Shown in pieces: positions 18,910 through 29,376 of a stretch of DNA of 64,000 nucleotides (within the stretch, counting starts at the first letter, position 1; each line of letters opens with the position of its first letter). The notes under the pieces were generated by a model, which saw nothing but the letters and a program-made list of their open reading frames with translations, made no database searches and was not told the DNA's origin. The DNA is taken from the NCBI GenBank assembly GCA_014656495.1, contig BNCN01000004.1, forward strand, positions 563,071 to 627,070, given 5' to 3'. The DNA is from Comamonas sp. KCTC 72670 (GTDB lineage: Bacteria > Myxococcota > Myxococcia > Myxococcales > Myxococcaceae). The position numbers were made by a program, and so were the translations under genes.

Positions 18910-19923
18910 GCGAGCTGCTGCGGCGCATCCTCTTCCTCCCCGACGCGGCCTCGTCCCTGGCGCCGCGCGTGGACCGGCTGCACTTCTTCATCATCGTCAC
19001 CACGTTCATCGTCGGCGCGGGCATCGGGCTCACGGGGCTCATCTTCCTGGTGCGCTACCGGCGCGGACGCGCCGAGGCCCTGGCGCCGGTGATGACGGCC
19101 CCGGCGTGGCTGGAGGCGGCCTTCGCGGGCGTCCCGCTGGCCTTCTTCCTGCTGTGGGGCGCGTTGGGATTCCAGGACTACATCTGGGCCCGGACGCCGC
19201 CTCGCGAGGCGCTGGACGTCTACGTCACCGGCAAGCAGTGGATGTGGAAGTTCGCGTACCCGGGCGGCCCCGGCATGGTGGGCGTGCTGCATGTCCCCAC
19301 CGGGACGCCCGTGCGCCTGCTGCTCACGTCGCGCGACGTCATCCACTCCTTCTACGTGCCCGCCTTCCGCGTGAAGATGGATGCGCTTCCCGGCCGCTAC
19401 ACGGAGATCTGGTTCGAGGCCGTGCGCCCCGGCCGCTACCGGGTGCTGTGCGCGGAGTACTGCGGCCTGGACCACTCGCGCATGCGCGCCGAGGTGGTGG
19501 CGTTGGAGCCCGGCGCCTTCGAGACGTGGCGCGCCCGCCAGCGCTCCGAGCCCACGTGGGCGTCCGGCGAGGGCGAGGAGGAGTCCCTGCTGGGGCCGCT
19601 GGCGGCGGAGGGCCGGGTGGTGGCCGCGAAGCAGGGGTGTCTCCAGTGCCACACGCTCGACGGCACGCCGCACATCGGGCCCACGTGGCTGGGGCTCTAC
19701 GGCCGCGAGGAGCCCCTGGCCTCCGGCGGCAGCGTGCGCGCGGACGTGGCGTACCTCACCGAGTCCATGATGGACCCGCTGGCGAAGGTGGTCGCGGGTT
19801 ACGCGCCGGTGATGCCGTCCTTCCACGGCCGGCTGAGCGCCGCCGAGGTGGGCGCGCTCATCGAGTTCATCAAGTCCCTCCAGCCGGAACGTCCGGAGCC
19901 CCCGCCGGTCCAGGAGCCTGACT

Positions 19924-19943
<20 letters not shown>
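18906..19943 (+). CDS. coxB: Cytochrome c oxidase subunit II with fused cytochrome c (caa3 type)
   Basis: 345 residues. Two N-terminal transmembrane helices are followed by the CuA cupredoxin domain: DVIHSFYVPAF supplies the first histidine, and CAEYCGLDHSRM supplies C182, C186, H190 and M193. After a linker comes a cytochrome c domain with CLQCH at about 245-249 and a later methionine-containing MPSFHGRLS. The fusion defines a caa3-type oxidase that takes electrons straight from a cytochrome such as ActE/ActA rather than from a soluble cytochrome c. It overlaps the preceding small gene by 4 bp and coxA by 20 bp. Confidence 0.95.
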
Positions 19944-21550
<1,607 letters not shown>

Positions 21551-21561
<11 letters not shown>

Positions 21562-22201
21562 AGACGGCACGCGGCCCGTGGTGCCCCGCGCCTTCCACTT
21601 CGGGGACGAGTCCTCCCGCGAGGACGCCGCGCACCTGGGCATGTGGATCTTCATCGCCACCGAGGTGCTGCTGTTCGCCGTGCTCTTCACCGCGTATGCG
21701 CTGTACCGGCTGACGTACCCGGATTTGTTCCAGCGGGCCCCCGCGCACATGGACGTGTTCCTGGGGACGTTGAACACCTTCGTGCTGGTGACCAGCAGCA
21801 TCGTGGTGGCGCTGGCCGTGGACTCCGTCCGCAAGGGGCGGGACTTCGCGGGGGCGGCGCTGCTGGCGCTGGCGGTGCTCCTGGGCATCGCCTTCTTGTC
21901 CATCAAGGCGGCCGAGTACGCGAAGCACGTGCGGGACGGGGCGCTGCCCGGCGCGTGGTATGCGTACGAGGCCTTCGCCGTGCCCGGCGCGAACCTCTAC
22001 TTCACGCTGTACTGGGTGATGACCGGCGTGCACGCGGTGCACGTGCTGGTGGGCGTGAGCGTGCTCGTCACGCTGATGCTGCGGACGCTGACGGGGGAGT
22101 TCGGGGCCCGGTTCCATACCCCCGTGGCGCTGGGCGGGATGTACTGGCACCTGGTGGACGTCATCTGGCTGTTCCTCTGGCCTCTGCTGTACCTGACCTG
22201 A
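21551..22201 (+). CDS. coxC: Cytochrome c oxidase subunit III
   Basis: 216 residues with about five transmembrane helices, the short bacterial form of subunit III. Recognisable segments are LGMWIFIATEVLLFAVLFTAY, then LYFTLYWVMTGVHAVHVLVG and, at the end, YWHLVDVIWLFLWPLLYL, the classic closing helix. It stabilises subunit I and proton uptake. The start is the ATG at 21551, which overlaps the end of coxA by 11 bp. The last codons are followed after 4 bp by coxD. Confidence 0.94.
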
Positions 22202-22205
22202 GGGC

Positions 22206-22592
22206 ATGGGCATGCGCGGCGGAGCTCGTCACGGAGGGGTCCAGGTGCTGGTCGTGGGCGGGGTGCTGTTGGGGCTCGCCGCGCTGTCCTTCGGGCTGTC
22301 GCGGCTGCACCTGGGCGCGTGGGCCGTTCCGGTGGCGCTGGGCATCGCGCTGGTCAAGGCGGCGCTGATCGCCGGGTTCTACATGCACCTCACGGAGCGG
22401 CCCGGAGGGCCCCGGCTCGTCGTGGGCACCGCGGGCGTCTTCGTCGTCATCCTGGTGGGGCTGGTGCTGGCGGAAGCCTCGGCGCGCATCTGGCCCACGC
22501 TCCCGCCAGGGCCCTTCCCGGTGACGCGGCTGCCGGGCAAGGACGTGGAAGGACCGCCTCGCGTGGCGCCGCCCTGGCGGCAGCCGCCGTGA
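22206..22592 (+). CDS. coxD: Cytochrome c oxidase subunit IV-like small membrane protein
   Basis: 128 residues with three transmembrane helices: VLVVGGVLLGLAALSFGL, VPVALGIALVKAALIAGFYM and LVVGTAGVFVVILVGLVLA. The middle helix motif ALVKAALIAGFYMHL matches the prokaryotic COX4 family (usually AxxKxxLVxxFFMHL). It is the last gene of the ACIII-caa3 operon. A proline-rich periplasmic tail ends it. A convergent gene begins only 4 bp after its stop, leaving no room for a separate terminator. Confidence 0.85.
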   Translation: MGMRGGARHGGVQVLVVGGVLLGLAALSFGLSRLHLGAWAVPVALGIALVKAALIAGFYMHLTERPGGPRLVVGTAGVFVVILVGLVLAEASARIWPTLPPGPFPVTRLPGKDVEGPPRVAPPWRQPP

Positions 22593-22596
22593 GCTT

Positions 22597-23133
22597 TCAG
22601 GCCCGGTGGCCACCGCTCCGGTGACGGAGCCGCGCCAGTGTCGCGAGCGACCTCCTCACCGCGGGCAGGGCGCCCAGGCAGGCGCCAAAGGCCAGGTGCA
22701 GCAGGAAGAACGCCGCCGTCGGAGGGCCGTCGCGCTCGAGCGGAGGCGAGGCCCAGGGGACGACGAGGGTGGGCATGACGGCCTGGAGCCCCAGCGCCAT
22801 CATGAAGCCCAACATCAGCGGCGCCAGCGCCGTGCCCCCGCGGGGAATCATCAGCGCGAACGCGGCGCCCAGGCCTCCCGCCGTCGCGAAGTGGACGGCA
22901 AAGCCCAGCAGGACCGCGCCGCCGCCCGTGGGCGCGTGACGGAGGAAGAGTCCGCTGACGAGCCGGGGCGCGTACCACGGGTCGCCGTGCACCACGCCGC
23001 CGAGCAGCAGGGCCAGCACGGCCATGACGCCCGCGCCCAGCGTGCCCGCGAGCCCCCCGGCGACGAGGACGTCCCGCTCCAGGCTCCAGGCCGCCGCGCT
23101 GTCTTCCGCCGGGCCTCGTGGAGGATGCTCCAT
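22597..23133 (-). CDS. Hypothetical membrane protein
   Basis: 178 residues, four or five hydrophobic segments (for example LVAGGLAGTLGAGVMAVLALLLGG and GAVLLGFAVHFATAGGLGAAFALM). I do not recognise the family. The ATG at 23133 is chosen because GGAAGG lies about 10 bp before it; an in-frame GTG three codons upstream overlaps that site. It is convergent with coxD and lies downstream of the mnh operon on the same strand with a 219-bp gap. Members with a His in the helix pattern FAVHFATAGG could bind heme or metal, but nothing proves this. Confidence 0.7.
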   Translation of the reverse strand: MEHPPRGPAEDSAAAWSLERDVLVAGGLAGTLGAGVMAVLALLLGGVVHGDPWYAPRLVSGLFLRHAPTGGGAVLLGFAVHFATAGGLGAAFALMIPRGGTALAPLMLGFMMALGLQAVMPTLVVPWASPPLERDGPPTAAFFLLHLAFGACLGALPAVRRSLATLARLRHRSGGHRA

Positions 23134-23352
23134 GGAATCCACCTTCCGCGCCTTGGCCGAATCGCGGCGAGGCTCCAGGGAAGCCCGCTCCGCGAGCCGG
23201 CGCGCGCACCTTCACGGTGTCGGAGCGGATGACCGGGAGCCACCGCCGCGCGAGGCGATGGCGCCGCGATGGCCACTGCCGGACAAGCCCAGCACGGGGC
23301 CTGTTCGCCAGCCACCGTGGGGCTCAGCTCCTCGTGGGGACGGCGCCGGACT

Positions 23353-23730
23353 TCAGTCCCAGTCCTCGGCGTCCGGTCCCAGCCGGGGCTCATAGGGGCC
23401 GCCGGCGGGGTGGTGCTCCTCCAGGTCGTTCTGGTGCGTCTTCTCCCAGAGGGGGATTCCCGCGCGGAAGGCGGCCTGGGCGATGAGCAGCGTGGCCACC
23501 GGGGTCATCACGAAGACGAAGGTGACCCCCAGCGCCGCGCGCGCCACCACGCTGACATCCCCCAGGCCCAGCGCCGCCGCGCCCATGAGCAGGCCCACGC
23601 CCAGCGAGGACGCCTTCGCCGCCGCCTGCAGCCGCAGAAACAGGTCGGGCATCCGGAACAGGCCCAGGCCCGCGAGGAGCATCAGCAGCGCGCCGGAGAC
23701 GAGCAGGATGGCGGTGAGAATCTCCTTCAT
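23353..23730 (-). CDS. mnhG: Mrp Na+/H+ antiporter subunit G
   Basis: 125 residues, three transmembrane helices, opening with ILTAILLVSGALLMLLAGLGLFRMPDLFLRL cut here to the key GLFRMPDLFLRLQAA motif, which is diagnostic for MnhG/MrpG (G-hh-R-hPDhh-RhHAA). A 35-residue acidic/proline C-terminal tail extends beyond the usual family length. It is the last of seven genes in the Mrp operon; its ATG overlaps the mnhF stop by 4 bp. The Mrp complex exports Na+ (and other cations) in exchange for H+. Confidence 0.93.
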   Translation of the reverse strand: MKEILTAILLVSGALLMLLAGLGLFRMPDLFLRLQAAAKASSLGVGLLMGAAALGLGDVSVVARAALGVTFVFVMTPVATLLIAQAAFRAGIPLWEKTHQNDLEEHHPAGGPYEPRLGPDAEDWD

Positions 23731-24008
23731 CGCTGCCCCCTTCGCGCGCTGTACAGGTAGCGGGCGATGACGATGGTGCCCATCGAGCCGATGACGGCCA
23801 GCACCAGCGCCACGTCCACCAGCTCCGGCTGGCCCACCCACAGTGCGTAGACGGTGATGCCCGCCGCCGTCTGCAGCGAGAACAGGTCCAGGGCCACCAC
23901 GCGGTCCGTCAACGAGGGGCCCCGCACCAGCCGGTGCAGCGAGAACAGCATCGCGATGGAGATGGCGCCCAGGGTCCCCTGGGTGATGACTTGCAACCAG
24001 CTGCTCAT
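23727..24008 (-). CDS. mnhF: Mrp Na+/H+ antiporter subunit F
   Basis: 93 residues with three transmembrane helices. The family motif appears as LVRGPSLTDRVVALDLFS (R-GPs--DRhhA-D), followed by a second helix and VLAVIGSMGTIVIARYL. Small structural subunit of the seven-protein Mrp antiporter. It has 4-bp ATGA overlaps with mnhE before it and mnhG after it. Confidence 0.94.
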   Translation of the reverse strand: MSSWLQVITQGTLGAISIAMLFSLHRLVRGPSLTDRVVALDLFSLQTAAGITVYALWVGQPELVDVALVLAVIGSMGTIVIARYLYSARRGQR

Positions 24009-24478
24009 CGGAGGGCCCTCAGGAGGGGAATCTCGACACGCTCGCGAAGCTCCCGGCAGAAGGCCTCGCGGGTGGTGGCGAACATCACGTGGACGTAGAT
24101 GGCCTTGCGGTCCTCGGACACCTCCAGCCCCAGCGTGCCCGGCGCGAAGGTGACGATGAGCGTCAGCAGGGTGATCTCCGCGTCCGTCTGCGCCTCCATC
24201 TCGTAGCGGTAGATGGCGGGGCGGGTGACGAGCTTCGGCGTGGCGATTTCGAAGGCCACCCGCGCGTTGGCGACCAGCACGTCCCAGCCCACCCGGGCCA
24301 CCAGCCTCGCCACGTTCCAGGTCCGCGTCGCGTAGCGGGACGGCAGGTGCTCCGAGTCGACCAGCGCCAGCACCAGGAACCCGATCACGAAGCCGGTGAT
24401 GAGGTTCTCCGCGGTGACGCTGCCCAGCATCGCCGCCCAGAGGAGCGCGAGCATCAGGTTCCAGAGGAAGGACGTCAT
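24005..24478 (-). CDS. mnhE: Mrp Na+/H+ antiporter subunit E
   Basis: 157 residues: two N-terminal transmembrane helices, then a soluble domain. Family signatures are NLITGFVIGFLVLALVD and, in the soluble part, TLLTLIVTFAPGTLGLEVSEDRKAIYVHVM (core ITLTPGT-like sequence). The start is the ATG at 24478, which overlaps the mnhD stop by 4 bp; a frame open further upstream is a shadow over mnhD. It stabilises the complex; in other bacteria its loss reduces transport. Confidence 0.93.
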   Translation of the reverse strand: MTSFLWNLMLALLWAAMLGSVTAENLITGFVIGFLVLALVDSEHLPSRYATRTWNVARLVARVGWDVLVANARVAFEIATPKLVTRPAIYRYEMEAQTDAEITLLTLIVTFAPGTLGLEVSEDRKAIYVHVMFATTREAFCRELRERVEIPLLRALR

Positions 24479-25980
24479 GGGCGTCCCCCCATCACCGCCT
24501 GCACGTACTCGCCGGGGTCGAGCAGTTGGCCCGCCGCGGCGTCCGCCAGCTCCATCAGCGGCTGGGCGCCCACGCCCAGGACGACCATGAACGCCGTCAT
24601 GGCCATGCACGGGCCCAGCACGCCGTCCCCCAGGCTCAACGGCCGGTTGGGCTCCTGGGGCTGGTTCTCCGGCGGCGCCTTCCAGAAGGCCTCGCGCCAG
24701 ATCTTCATCATCGAGAACAGGGTCAGCAGCCCCACGACCACCGCCGTGCCGGCGATGGCCCAGTTCTCCGCCCGCAGCGCGGCCTGGATGACGGCCAGCT
24801 TGGCGAAGAACCCGGAGAAGGGCGGCACGCCCGCGAGCGACAGGGCGGGGACGAAGAAGAGCGCCGCCAGCAGGGGCTGGGTCCGGTACAGGTTCCCCAT
24901 CTGGTGCAGGTCATAGGTGCGCGTGACGCGCGCGGTGGCCCCGCTCACCAGGAAGAGCGCCGACTTCGCGAAGATGTAGTGGATGAGGAAGGCGATGAGC
25001 GCCGTCAACGCGCCGCGCGTCAGCAGCCCCAGCGCCGCGATGAGGTAGCCAATCTGGCTGATGATGTGGAAGGACAGCAGCCGGCGCATGTCGTACTGCG
25101 CCACGGCCCCCAGCACGCCCGTCACCATGGTGAGCCCGCCCATCACCAGCAGGAGCGTGCTCGTGAGCTCGCTGTCCCGCGTGAAGACCAGGGTGAAGAT
25201 CCGCGCCAGGGCATAGACGCCCACCTTCGTCAGCAGCGCGGAGAAGAGCGTCGTCACCGCCGCGGGGGGCGTGTGGTACGAGGCCGGCAGCCAGAAGAAG
25301 AGCGGGAAGGCGCCGGCCTTCAGGGCGAAGGCCACCAGGAAGAACATGGACACGGCCGTCAGCAGCCGGGGCTGGTCCGAACCCGGAATCACCACGGACA
25401 GGTCCGCCAGGTTCAACGTCCCCGCGACGCCGTACAGCAGGCCCACCGCGCACAGCAGCACCACGGAGCCCATGAGGCTCAAGGACATGTACTTGATGGA
25501 GGCCTCGAGCTGCTCCTGGCGCGCCTCCAGCGCGAGCAGCACGAACGAGGCGCCCAGCATGACCTCGATCCACACGAAGAGGTTGAAGAGGTCCCCGGTG
25601 AGGAAGGCGCCACACACGCCGCCCACCAGCACCAGGACCAGCGGATAGTAGGCCCCGGCTTCCCGCGAGGCCGGCAGCGTGGCCGCCGAGTAGGAGACCA
25701 CCGTCAGGCCCATCACCCCGGTGACGAGCACCAGCAGCGCGCTGAGCAGGTCGGCCACCAGGGTGATGCCGAAGGGCGCCGCCCAGCCGCCCATCTGCGC
25801 CGCCTGGACACCCTCGCGACGGACGGTGACGAGCAACATCGCCCCCACGACGGCGACGGCCAGCATGGTCATCAGCGCGAGCCACCGCTTGGGCCACGCG
25901 CGCGACGGGAGGAGCTGCCCGGCCGCGGCGGCGCCCAGGCACAGGATGATGGGCAGGCTGAGCAGCGTGGCCGGGGTCAT
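24475..25980 (-). CDS. mnhD: Mrp Na+/H+ antiporter subunit D, proton-conducting
   Basis: 501 residues, about 14 transmembrane helices, homologous to NuoM/NuoN of complex I. The key stretches are FVWIEVMLGASFVLLALEA, with the conserved glutamate of helix 5, and FPLFFWLPASYHTPPAAVTTLFSALLTKVG, with the lysine of helix 8. It forms one of the two large proton/cation channels of the antiporter. Overlaps mnhC and mnhE by 4 bp each. Confidence 0.95.
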   Translation of the reverse strand: MTPATLLSLPIILCLGAAAAGQLLPSRAWPKRWLALMTMLAVAVVGAMLLVTVRREGVQAAQMGGWAAPFGITLVADLLSALLVLVTGVMGLTVVSYSAATLPASREAGAYYPLVLVLVGGVCGAFLTGDLFNLFVWIEVMLGASFVLLALEARQEQLEASIKYMSLSLMGSVVLLCAVGLLYGVAGTLNLADLSVVIPGSDQPRLLTAVSMFFLVAFALKAGAFPLFFWLPASYHTPPAAVTTLFSALLTKVGVYALARIFTLVFTRDSELTSTLLLVMGGLTMVTGVLGAVAQYDMRRLLSFHIISQIGYLIAALGLLTRGALTALIAFLIHYIFAKSALFLVSGATARVTRTYDLHQMGNLYRTQPLLAALFFVPALSLAGVPPFSGFFAKLAVIQAALRAENWAIAGTAVVVGLLTLFSMMKIWREAFWKAPPENQPQEPNRPLSLGDGVLGPCMAMTAFMVVLGVGAQPLMELADAAAGQLLDPGEYVQAVMGGRP

Positions 25981-26336
25981 TGGTCGGAGTCCTTCAGCTC
26001 GGTGCGCAGCGCGCGCGTGTCATCGGTCCCTGTCTCTTGGGCGGTCCGGTGCACCAGCACCAGGAGCAGGGCGAGCAGACCGAAGTTGATGACGATGGCG
26101 GTGAGGATGAACGCCTGCGGCACGGGGTCCGCGAAGGGCCCGGTGAGCGCCTCCTCGCCCGCGGGCACCAGGGGCGCGAAGCCCCGCTGGAGCCCGTTGA
26201 CGGTGAACAGCAGCAGGTTGGTGGCGCTGCCCAGCAGCACGAGCCCCAGCGCCAGCCGCACGATGCTGTGGAGCATCAGGCAGTAGAGCCCCGCGGCGAA
26301 GAGCGCGCCCACGGTGATGGCGAGGAACATCTCCAT
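25977..26336 (-). CDS. mnhC: Mrp Na+/H+ antiporter subunit C
   Basis: 119 residues, three transmembrane helices, homologous to NuoK. It carries LGLVLLGSATNLLLFTVNG and, in the third helix region, DPVPQAFILTAIVINFGLLAL, the most conserved part of MnhC (DPlPQALvLTAIVIgfa). A short charged tail follows. Only 3 bp separate it from mnhB and it overlaps mnhD by 4 bp. Confidence 0.94.
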   Translation of the reverse strand: MEMFLAITVGALFAAGLYCLMLHSIVRLALGLVLLGSATNLLLFTVNGLQRGFAPLVPAGEEALTGPFADPVPQAFILTAIVINFGLLALLLVLVHRTAQETGTDDTRALRTELKDSDQ

Positions 26337-26339
26337 GGC

Positions 26340-26783
26340 CTAGGCCCTCGAATCCGGCGCGGTCGTGTCCTCACCGCGGCCCATGCCCAGGATGAACGCC
26401 ATCGCCGTGCCCAGCACGGCCAGGTACACGCCCACGTCGAAGAGCTGCGGCGTGCCCACCTTCAAGCTGTCCGACCAGGGCAGGGGGAGCTGACCCCAGA
26501 TGCTGGACAGGAACTCGCGGCCCCCCAGCATCGCGGGGATGCCGCTGCCCAGCGCCACCAGGAGCCCCGCCGCCGCCAGCCGCGTGGGGTGCACGCGCAG
26601 TTGCTTGCGCGCGGCGGGCCGGCCGAACGCCACCATCTGCAGCGCGAACGCCGTGGCAGCCATGAGGCCTCCGACGAAGCCCCCGCCGGGGATGTCATGG
26701 CCGCGCACGGCCAGCACCAGGGAGACGAGCAGCAGCACCGGCGCCATCATCCGCGCCACGGTGTGCATCACCACGGGACTCAT
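26340..26783 (-). CDS. mnhB: Mrp Na+/H+ antiporter subunit B
   Basis: 147 residues, four transmembrane helices. The diagnostic stretch is LAVRGHDIPGGGFVGGLMAA (family GH--PGGGFiGGL), followed by GTPQLFDVGVYLAVLGTAMA (family FDhGVyhhVhG). The start is the ATG at 26783, overlapping the mnhA stop in ATGA. Frames open upstream are shadows over mnhA. Confidence 0.95.
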   Translation of the reverse strand: MSPVVMHTVARMMAPVLLLVSLVLAVRGHDIPGGGFVGGLMAATAFALQMVAFGRPAARKQLRVHPTRLAAAGLLVALGSGIPAMLGGREFLSSIWGQLPLPWSDSLKVGTPQLFDVGVYLAVLGTAMAFILGMGRGEDTTAPDSRA

Positions 26784-29089
26784 ACCTGCCTCTTCTTTCG
26801 CTGCGAGCGCGTGCGGAACAGGAGATAGACACCCAGCCCGGACGTCGCCAGCACGGCGGTCTCTCCCAGCGTGTCGAGCGCCCGGAAGTCCACCAGGATG
26901 ACGTTGACGATGTTCAGCCCCTTGCCGCCGGGCACGCTCTGCGACGCGTAGAAGTCCGCCAGCCGCCGGTGCGTCGGCACCGCCGCCACGTGCAGGAGCG
27001 TCCAGGTGATGAGCCCGCCCACCGTCAGGGGCAGCGCCGCCGTCCACCAACGGAAGCGGTGCTCATGCGGCTTCACCGGGAAGCGCGAGAACACCAGCGC
27101 GAACAGGATGACGGTGAGCGTCTGCACCACCACCTGCGTCATCGCCAGGTCCGGCGCGGCGAAGAACACGTACAGCAGGGCCTCCGCGAGCCCCAGCGCC
27201 CCCAGCGCGAGGATGGACGTGAGCGCCGACTTCGACACCACCGCCAGCACCGCCGCCACGAGGATGCCCACCAGCACCACCACCTCGTGCGGGAGGATGG
27301 CGCGGGAGACCCCCGGCGGCCAGAACCCCAGCCGCAGCACCACCGCCAGTCCCAGCAGCGCACCGAGCGTGGCCATGGTGACGACGATGTACTGGTGCAG
27401 CGAGCCGTTCTGGAGCAGCCTCGTCAGGGAGGATGACAGCTTGAGGAGCGCGCTCAGGGACTCCTGGTAGAACTGCTCCGGCCCGTGCCGGCTCAGGTTC
27501 AGCGACTTCAAGCCGCGGAGCACGGGCTTCTGCAGCGCGAAGAGCCCTCCACCCAGCGCGAGGCTCGCCGCGCTCAGGCCCAGCGCCGGCGTCACGCCGT
27601 GCCACAGCGTCAGCTTCAGGTCCGCGGCCTGGCGCCCTCCAATGTCCACGGCCGCCGTGGCCAACAGCGGCTGGAGGACCCACGGCACCAGGCCCAGGAC
27701 GAGCCCGAGGCCCGCGAGCAGCACGGGCCCCAGCCACATCGACGGCGGCGCCTCGTGGACCTCCGACTCGGGCTTGTCCGCGCGGAACGTCTTGCCCGCG
27801 AACGGCTGCACGCCGACGCGCATCGCCGCGGCCACCATGCCGCCGAACCCCACCATCGCCGCGAGCGCCAACGGCCAGCCGCCAGGGCCCTTCAAGCAGG
27901 CTTCATAGATGAGCTCCTTGCCCACGAAGCCGAAGAGCGGGGGCACGCCCATCATCGACAGCGCGGCGGCGGCGCCGGCGGCGGCCGTCAAGGGCAGGTG
28001 CTTTCGCAACCCGCTCAGGTGCATCAGGTCGCGCGTCCCCGTCTCGTGGTCGACGGAGCCCGCGACCAGGAAGAGGGTGCCCTTGTAGAGCGCATGGGCG
28101 GTGAGGAACGCGACCATGGCCTGGATGGCCTCCGCCGTGCCCTGGCCCAGCAGCATCACCAGCGCGCCCAGGACGCTCACCGTCGCGTAGGCCAGCACCA
28201 GCTTGAGGTCCGTGTGGCCCAGCGCCAGGAGCGCGCCCAGCACCATGGTCACCGTGCCCACCCCGGTGAGGAGAATCTCCCAGGGCGGCGTTCCCCCCAG
28301 CACCGGGGCCAGGCGGGCCAGGAGGAAGACGCCGGCCTTCACCATGGTGGCGGAGTGGAGGTAGGCGCTCACCGGCGTCGGGGCCGTCATCGCCCCCGGC
28401 AGCCAGGTGTGGAACGGCATCTGCGCGGACTTGGTGAAGGCCCCGCCCAGCACCAGCAGCAGGATGGCCAGGTAGCGCGGACTGGCGCGCACCGCTTCCG
28501 CGGAGGCGATGGTTTCCGAGACCGACATCGTCCCCACCACGTCGCCCATCAACAGCAGCCCCACCAGCAGCGACTGTCCCCCCAGCGCGGTGATGAGCAG
28601 CGCGCGCTGCGCGGACTCCCGGGCCGCGTCCTCCTTGTGCTCGAAGCCGATGAGGATGAACGAGCTGAACGTCGTCACCTCCCAGCAGATGAAGAGTAGG
28701 AGCGTGTTGTCCGACAGGACGATGCCCAGCATCCCGCCCATGAAGAGCAGCAGCCAGCCGTAGAAGCGGCCCAGCACCTCGTGGTGCACCAGGTAGCGGC
28801 CCGCGTAGATGACCACGAGCGTGCCCAGCCCGGTGATGAGCAGCGACATCAGCAGCGCCAGGCCGTCCAGCCGCAACGCGAAGTCGATGCCCTGGTAGGG
28901 AATCCACGGCACGCTGACCGAGCGGACCTCGCCGCGCACCACCGCGGGGACCTGGGCCATGAACCACACGGCCAGCCCCGCCGGGAACACCGCGAGCACC
29001 CAGCCCGCTCCTGCACGGCCCAGCCGCGTGAGCAGCACGGCCAGCGCGGCGGCGATGAACGGAACGAAGAATACAATGCTCAGAGCCAT
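26780..29089 (-). CDS. mnhA: Mrp Na+/H+ antiporter subunit A
   Basis: 769 residues and about 20 transmembrane helices. The N-terminal 500 residues are NuoL-like: FICWEVTTFSSFILIGF carries the helix-5 glutamate, and QMPFHTWLPGAMTAPTPVSAYLHSATMVKAG is the conserved TM7-8 block. The C-terminal part (about 600-760) is the MnhA-specific extension, including AAPDLAMTQVVVQTLTVILFA. First gene of a complete seven-gene mnhA-G (group 1) operon. The operon may serve sodium, pH or potassium homeostasis; myxobacteria from soil and sea both carry it. A long inverted repeat lies 75-120 bp upstream. Confidence 0.96.
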   Translation of the reverse strand: MALSIVFFVPFIAAALAVLLTRLGRAGAGWVLAVFPAGLAVWFMAQVPAVVRGEVRSVSVPWIPYQGIDFALRLDGLALLMSLLITGLGTLVVIYAGRYLVHHEVLGRFYGWLLLFMGGMLGIVLSDNTLLLFICWEVTTFSSFILIGFEHKEDAARESAQRALLITALGGQSLLVGLLLMGDVVGTMSVSETIASAEAVRASPRYLAILLLVLGGAFTKSAQMPFHTWLPGAMTAPTPVSAYLHSATMVKAGVFLLARLAPVLGGTPPWEILLTGVGTVTMVLGALLALGHTDLKLVLAYATVSVLGALVMLLGQGTAEAIQAMVAFLTAHALYKGTLFLVAGSVDHETGTRDLMHLSGLRKHLPLTAAAGAAAALSMMGVPPLFGFVGKELIYEACLKGPGGWPLALAAMVGFGGMVAAAMRVGVQPFAGKTFRADKPESEVHEAPPSMWLGPVLLAGLGLVLGLVPWVLQPLLATAAVDIGGRQAADLKLTLWHGVTPALGLSAASLALGGGLFALQKPVLRGLKSLNLSRHGPEQFYQESLSALLKLSSSLTRLLQNGSLHQYIVVTMATLGALLGLAVVLRLGFWPPGVSRAILPHEVVVLVGILVAAVLAVVSKSALTSILALGALGLAEALLYVFFAAPDLAMTQVVVQTLTVILFALVFSRFPVKPHEHRFRWWTAALPLTVGGLITWTLLHVAAVPTHRRLADFYASQSVPGGKGLNIVNVILVDFRALDTLGETAVLATSGLGVYLLFRTRSQRKKRQV

Positions 29090-29162
29090 GGGCGCCGCCA
29101 GCAGGCCATTGCGGGCGGCTGGCTCCTAGGCTTCTTCCTTGCACGGCCCGCGTTGGGGCCAA

Positions 29163-29206
29163 TGGTGGACATTCCCCGGGGGTCCCCAGGCCGGAATTGT
29201 CCACCA
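29163..29206. promoter_or_regulatory. Inverted repeat upstream of the mnh operon
   Basis: TGGTGGACATTCC pairs with GGAATTGTCCACCA (one bulged T) across a 17-base loop that itself contains GGGGTCCCC. It is about 75 bp upstream of mnhA and about 170 bp downstream of the formate dehydrogenase nrfD gene, both on the minus strand. It may be a terminator for the fdh operon or an operator for mnh. No T-run follows on either strand. Confidence 0.5.
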
Positions 29207-29376
29207 GTGTCCGGGGGCCGCCCCGGCCGCTGGACGGGCGGATGGGAAGTTCGATGCGGGCGGCAGCCACCGGCCGCGACAAGGCCCTCCGCGAGCCCCT
29301 CGAGGTGTTCGTCCGGCCCTGCGTGGCGCCTCCGCGCCACGGGGCTTCGGCTGGGCGTGCCCGCGGCGCTCCAGGC

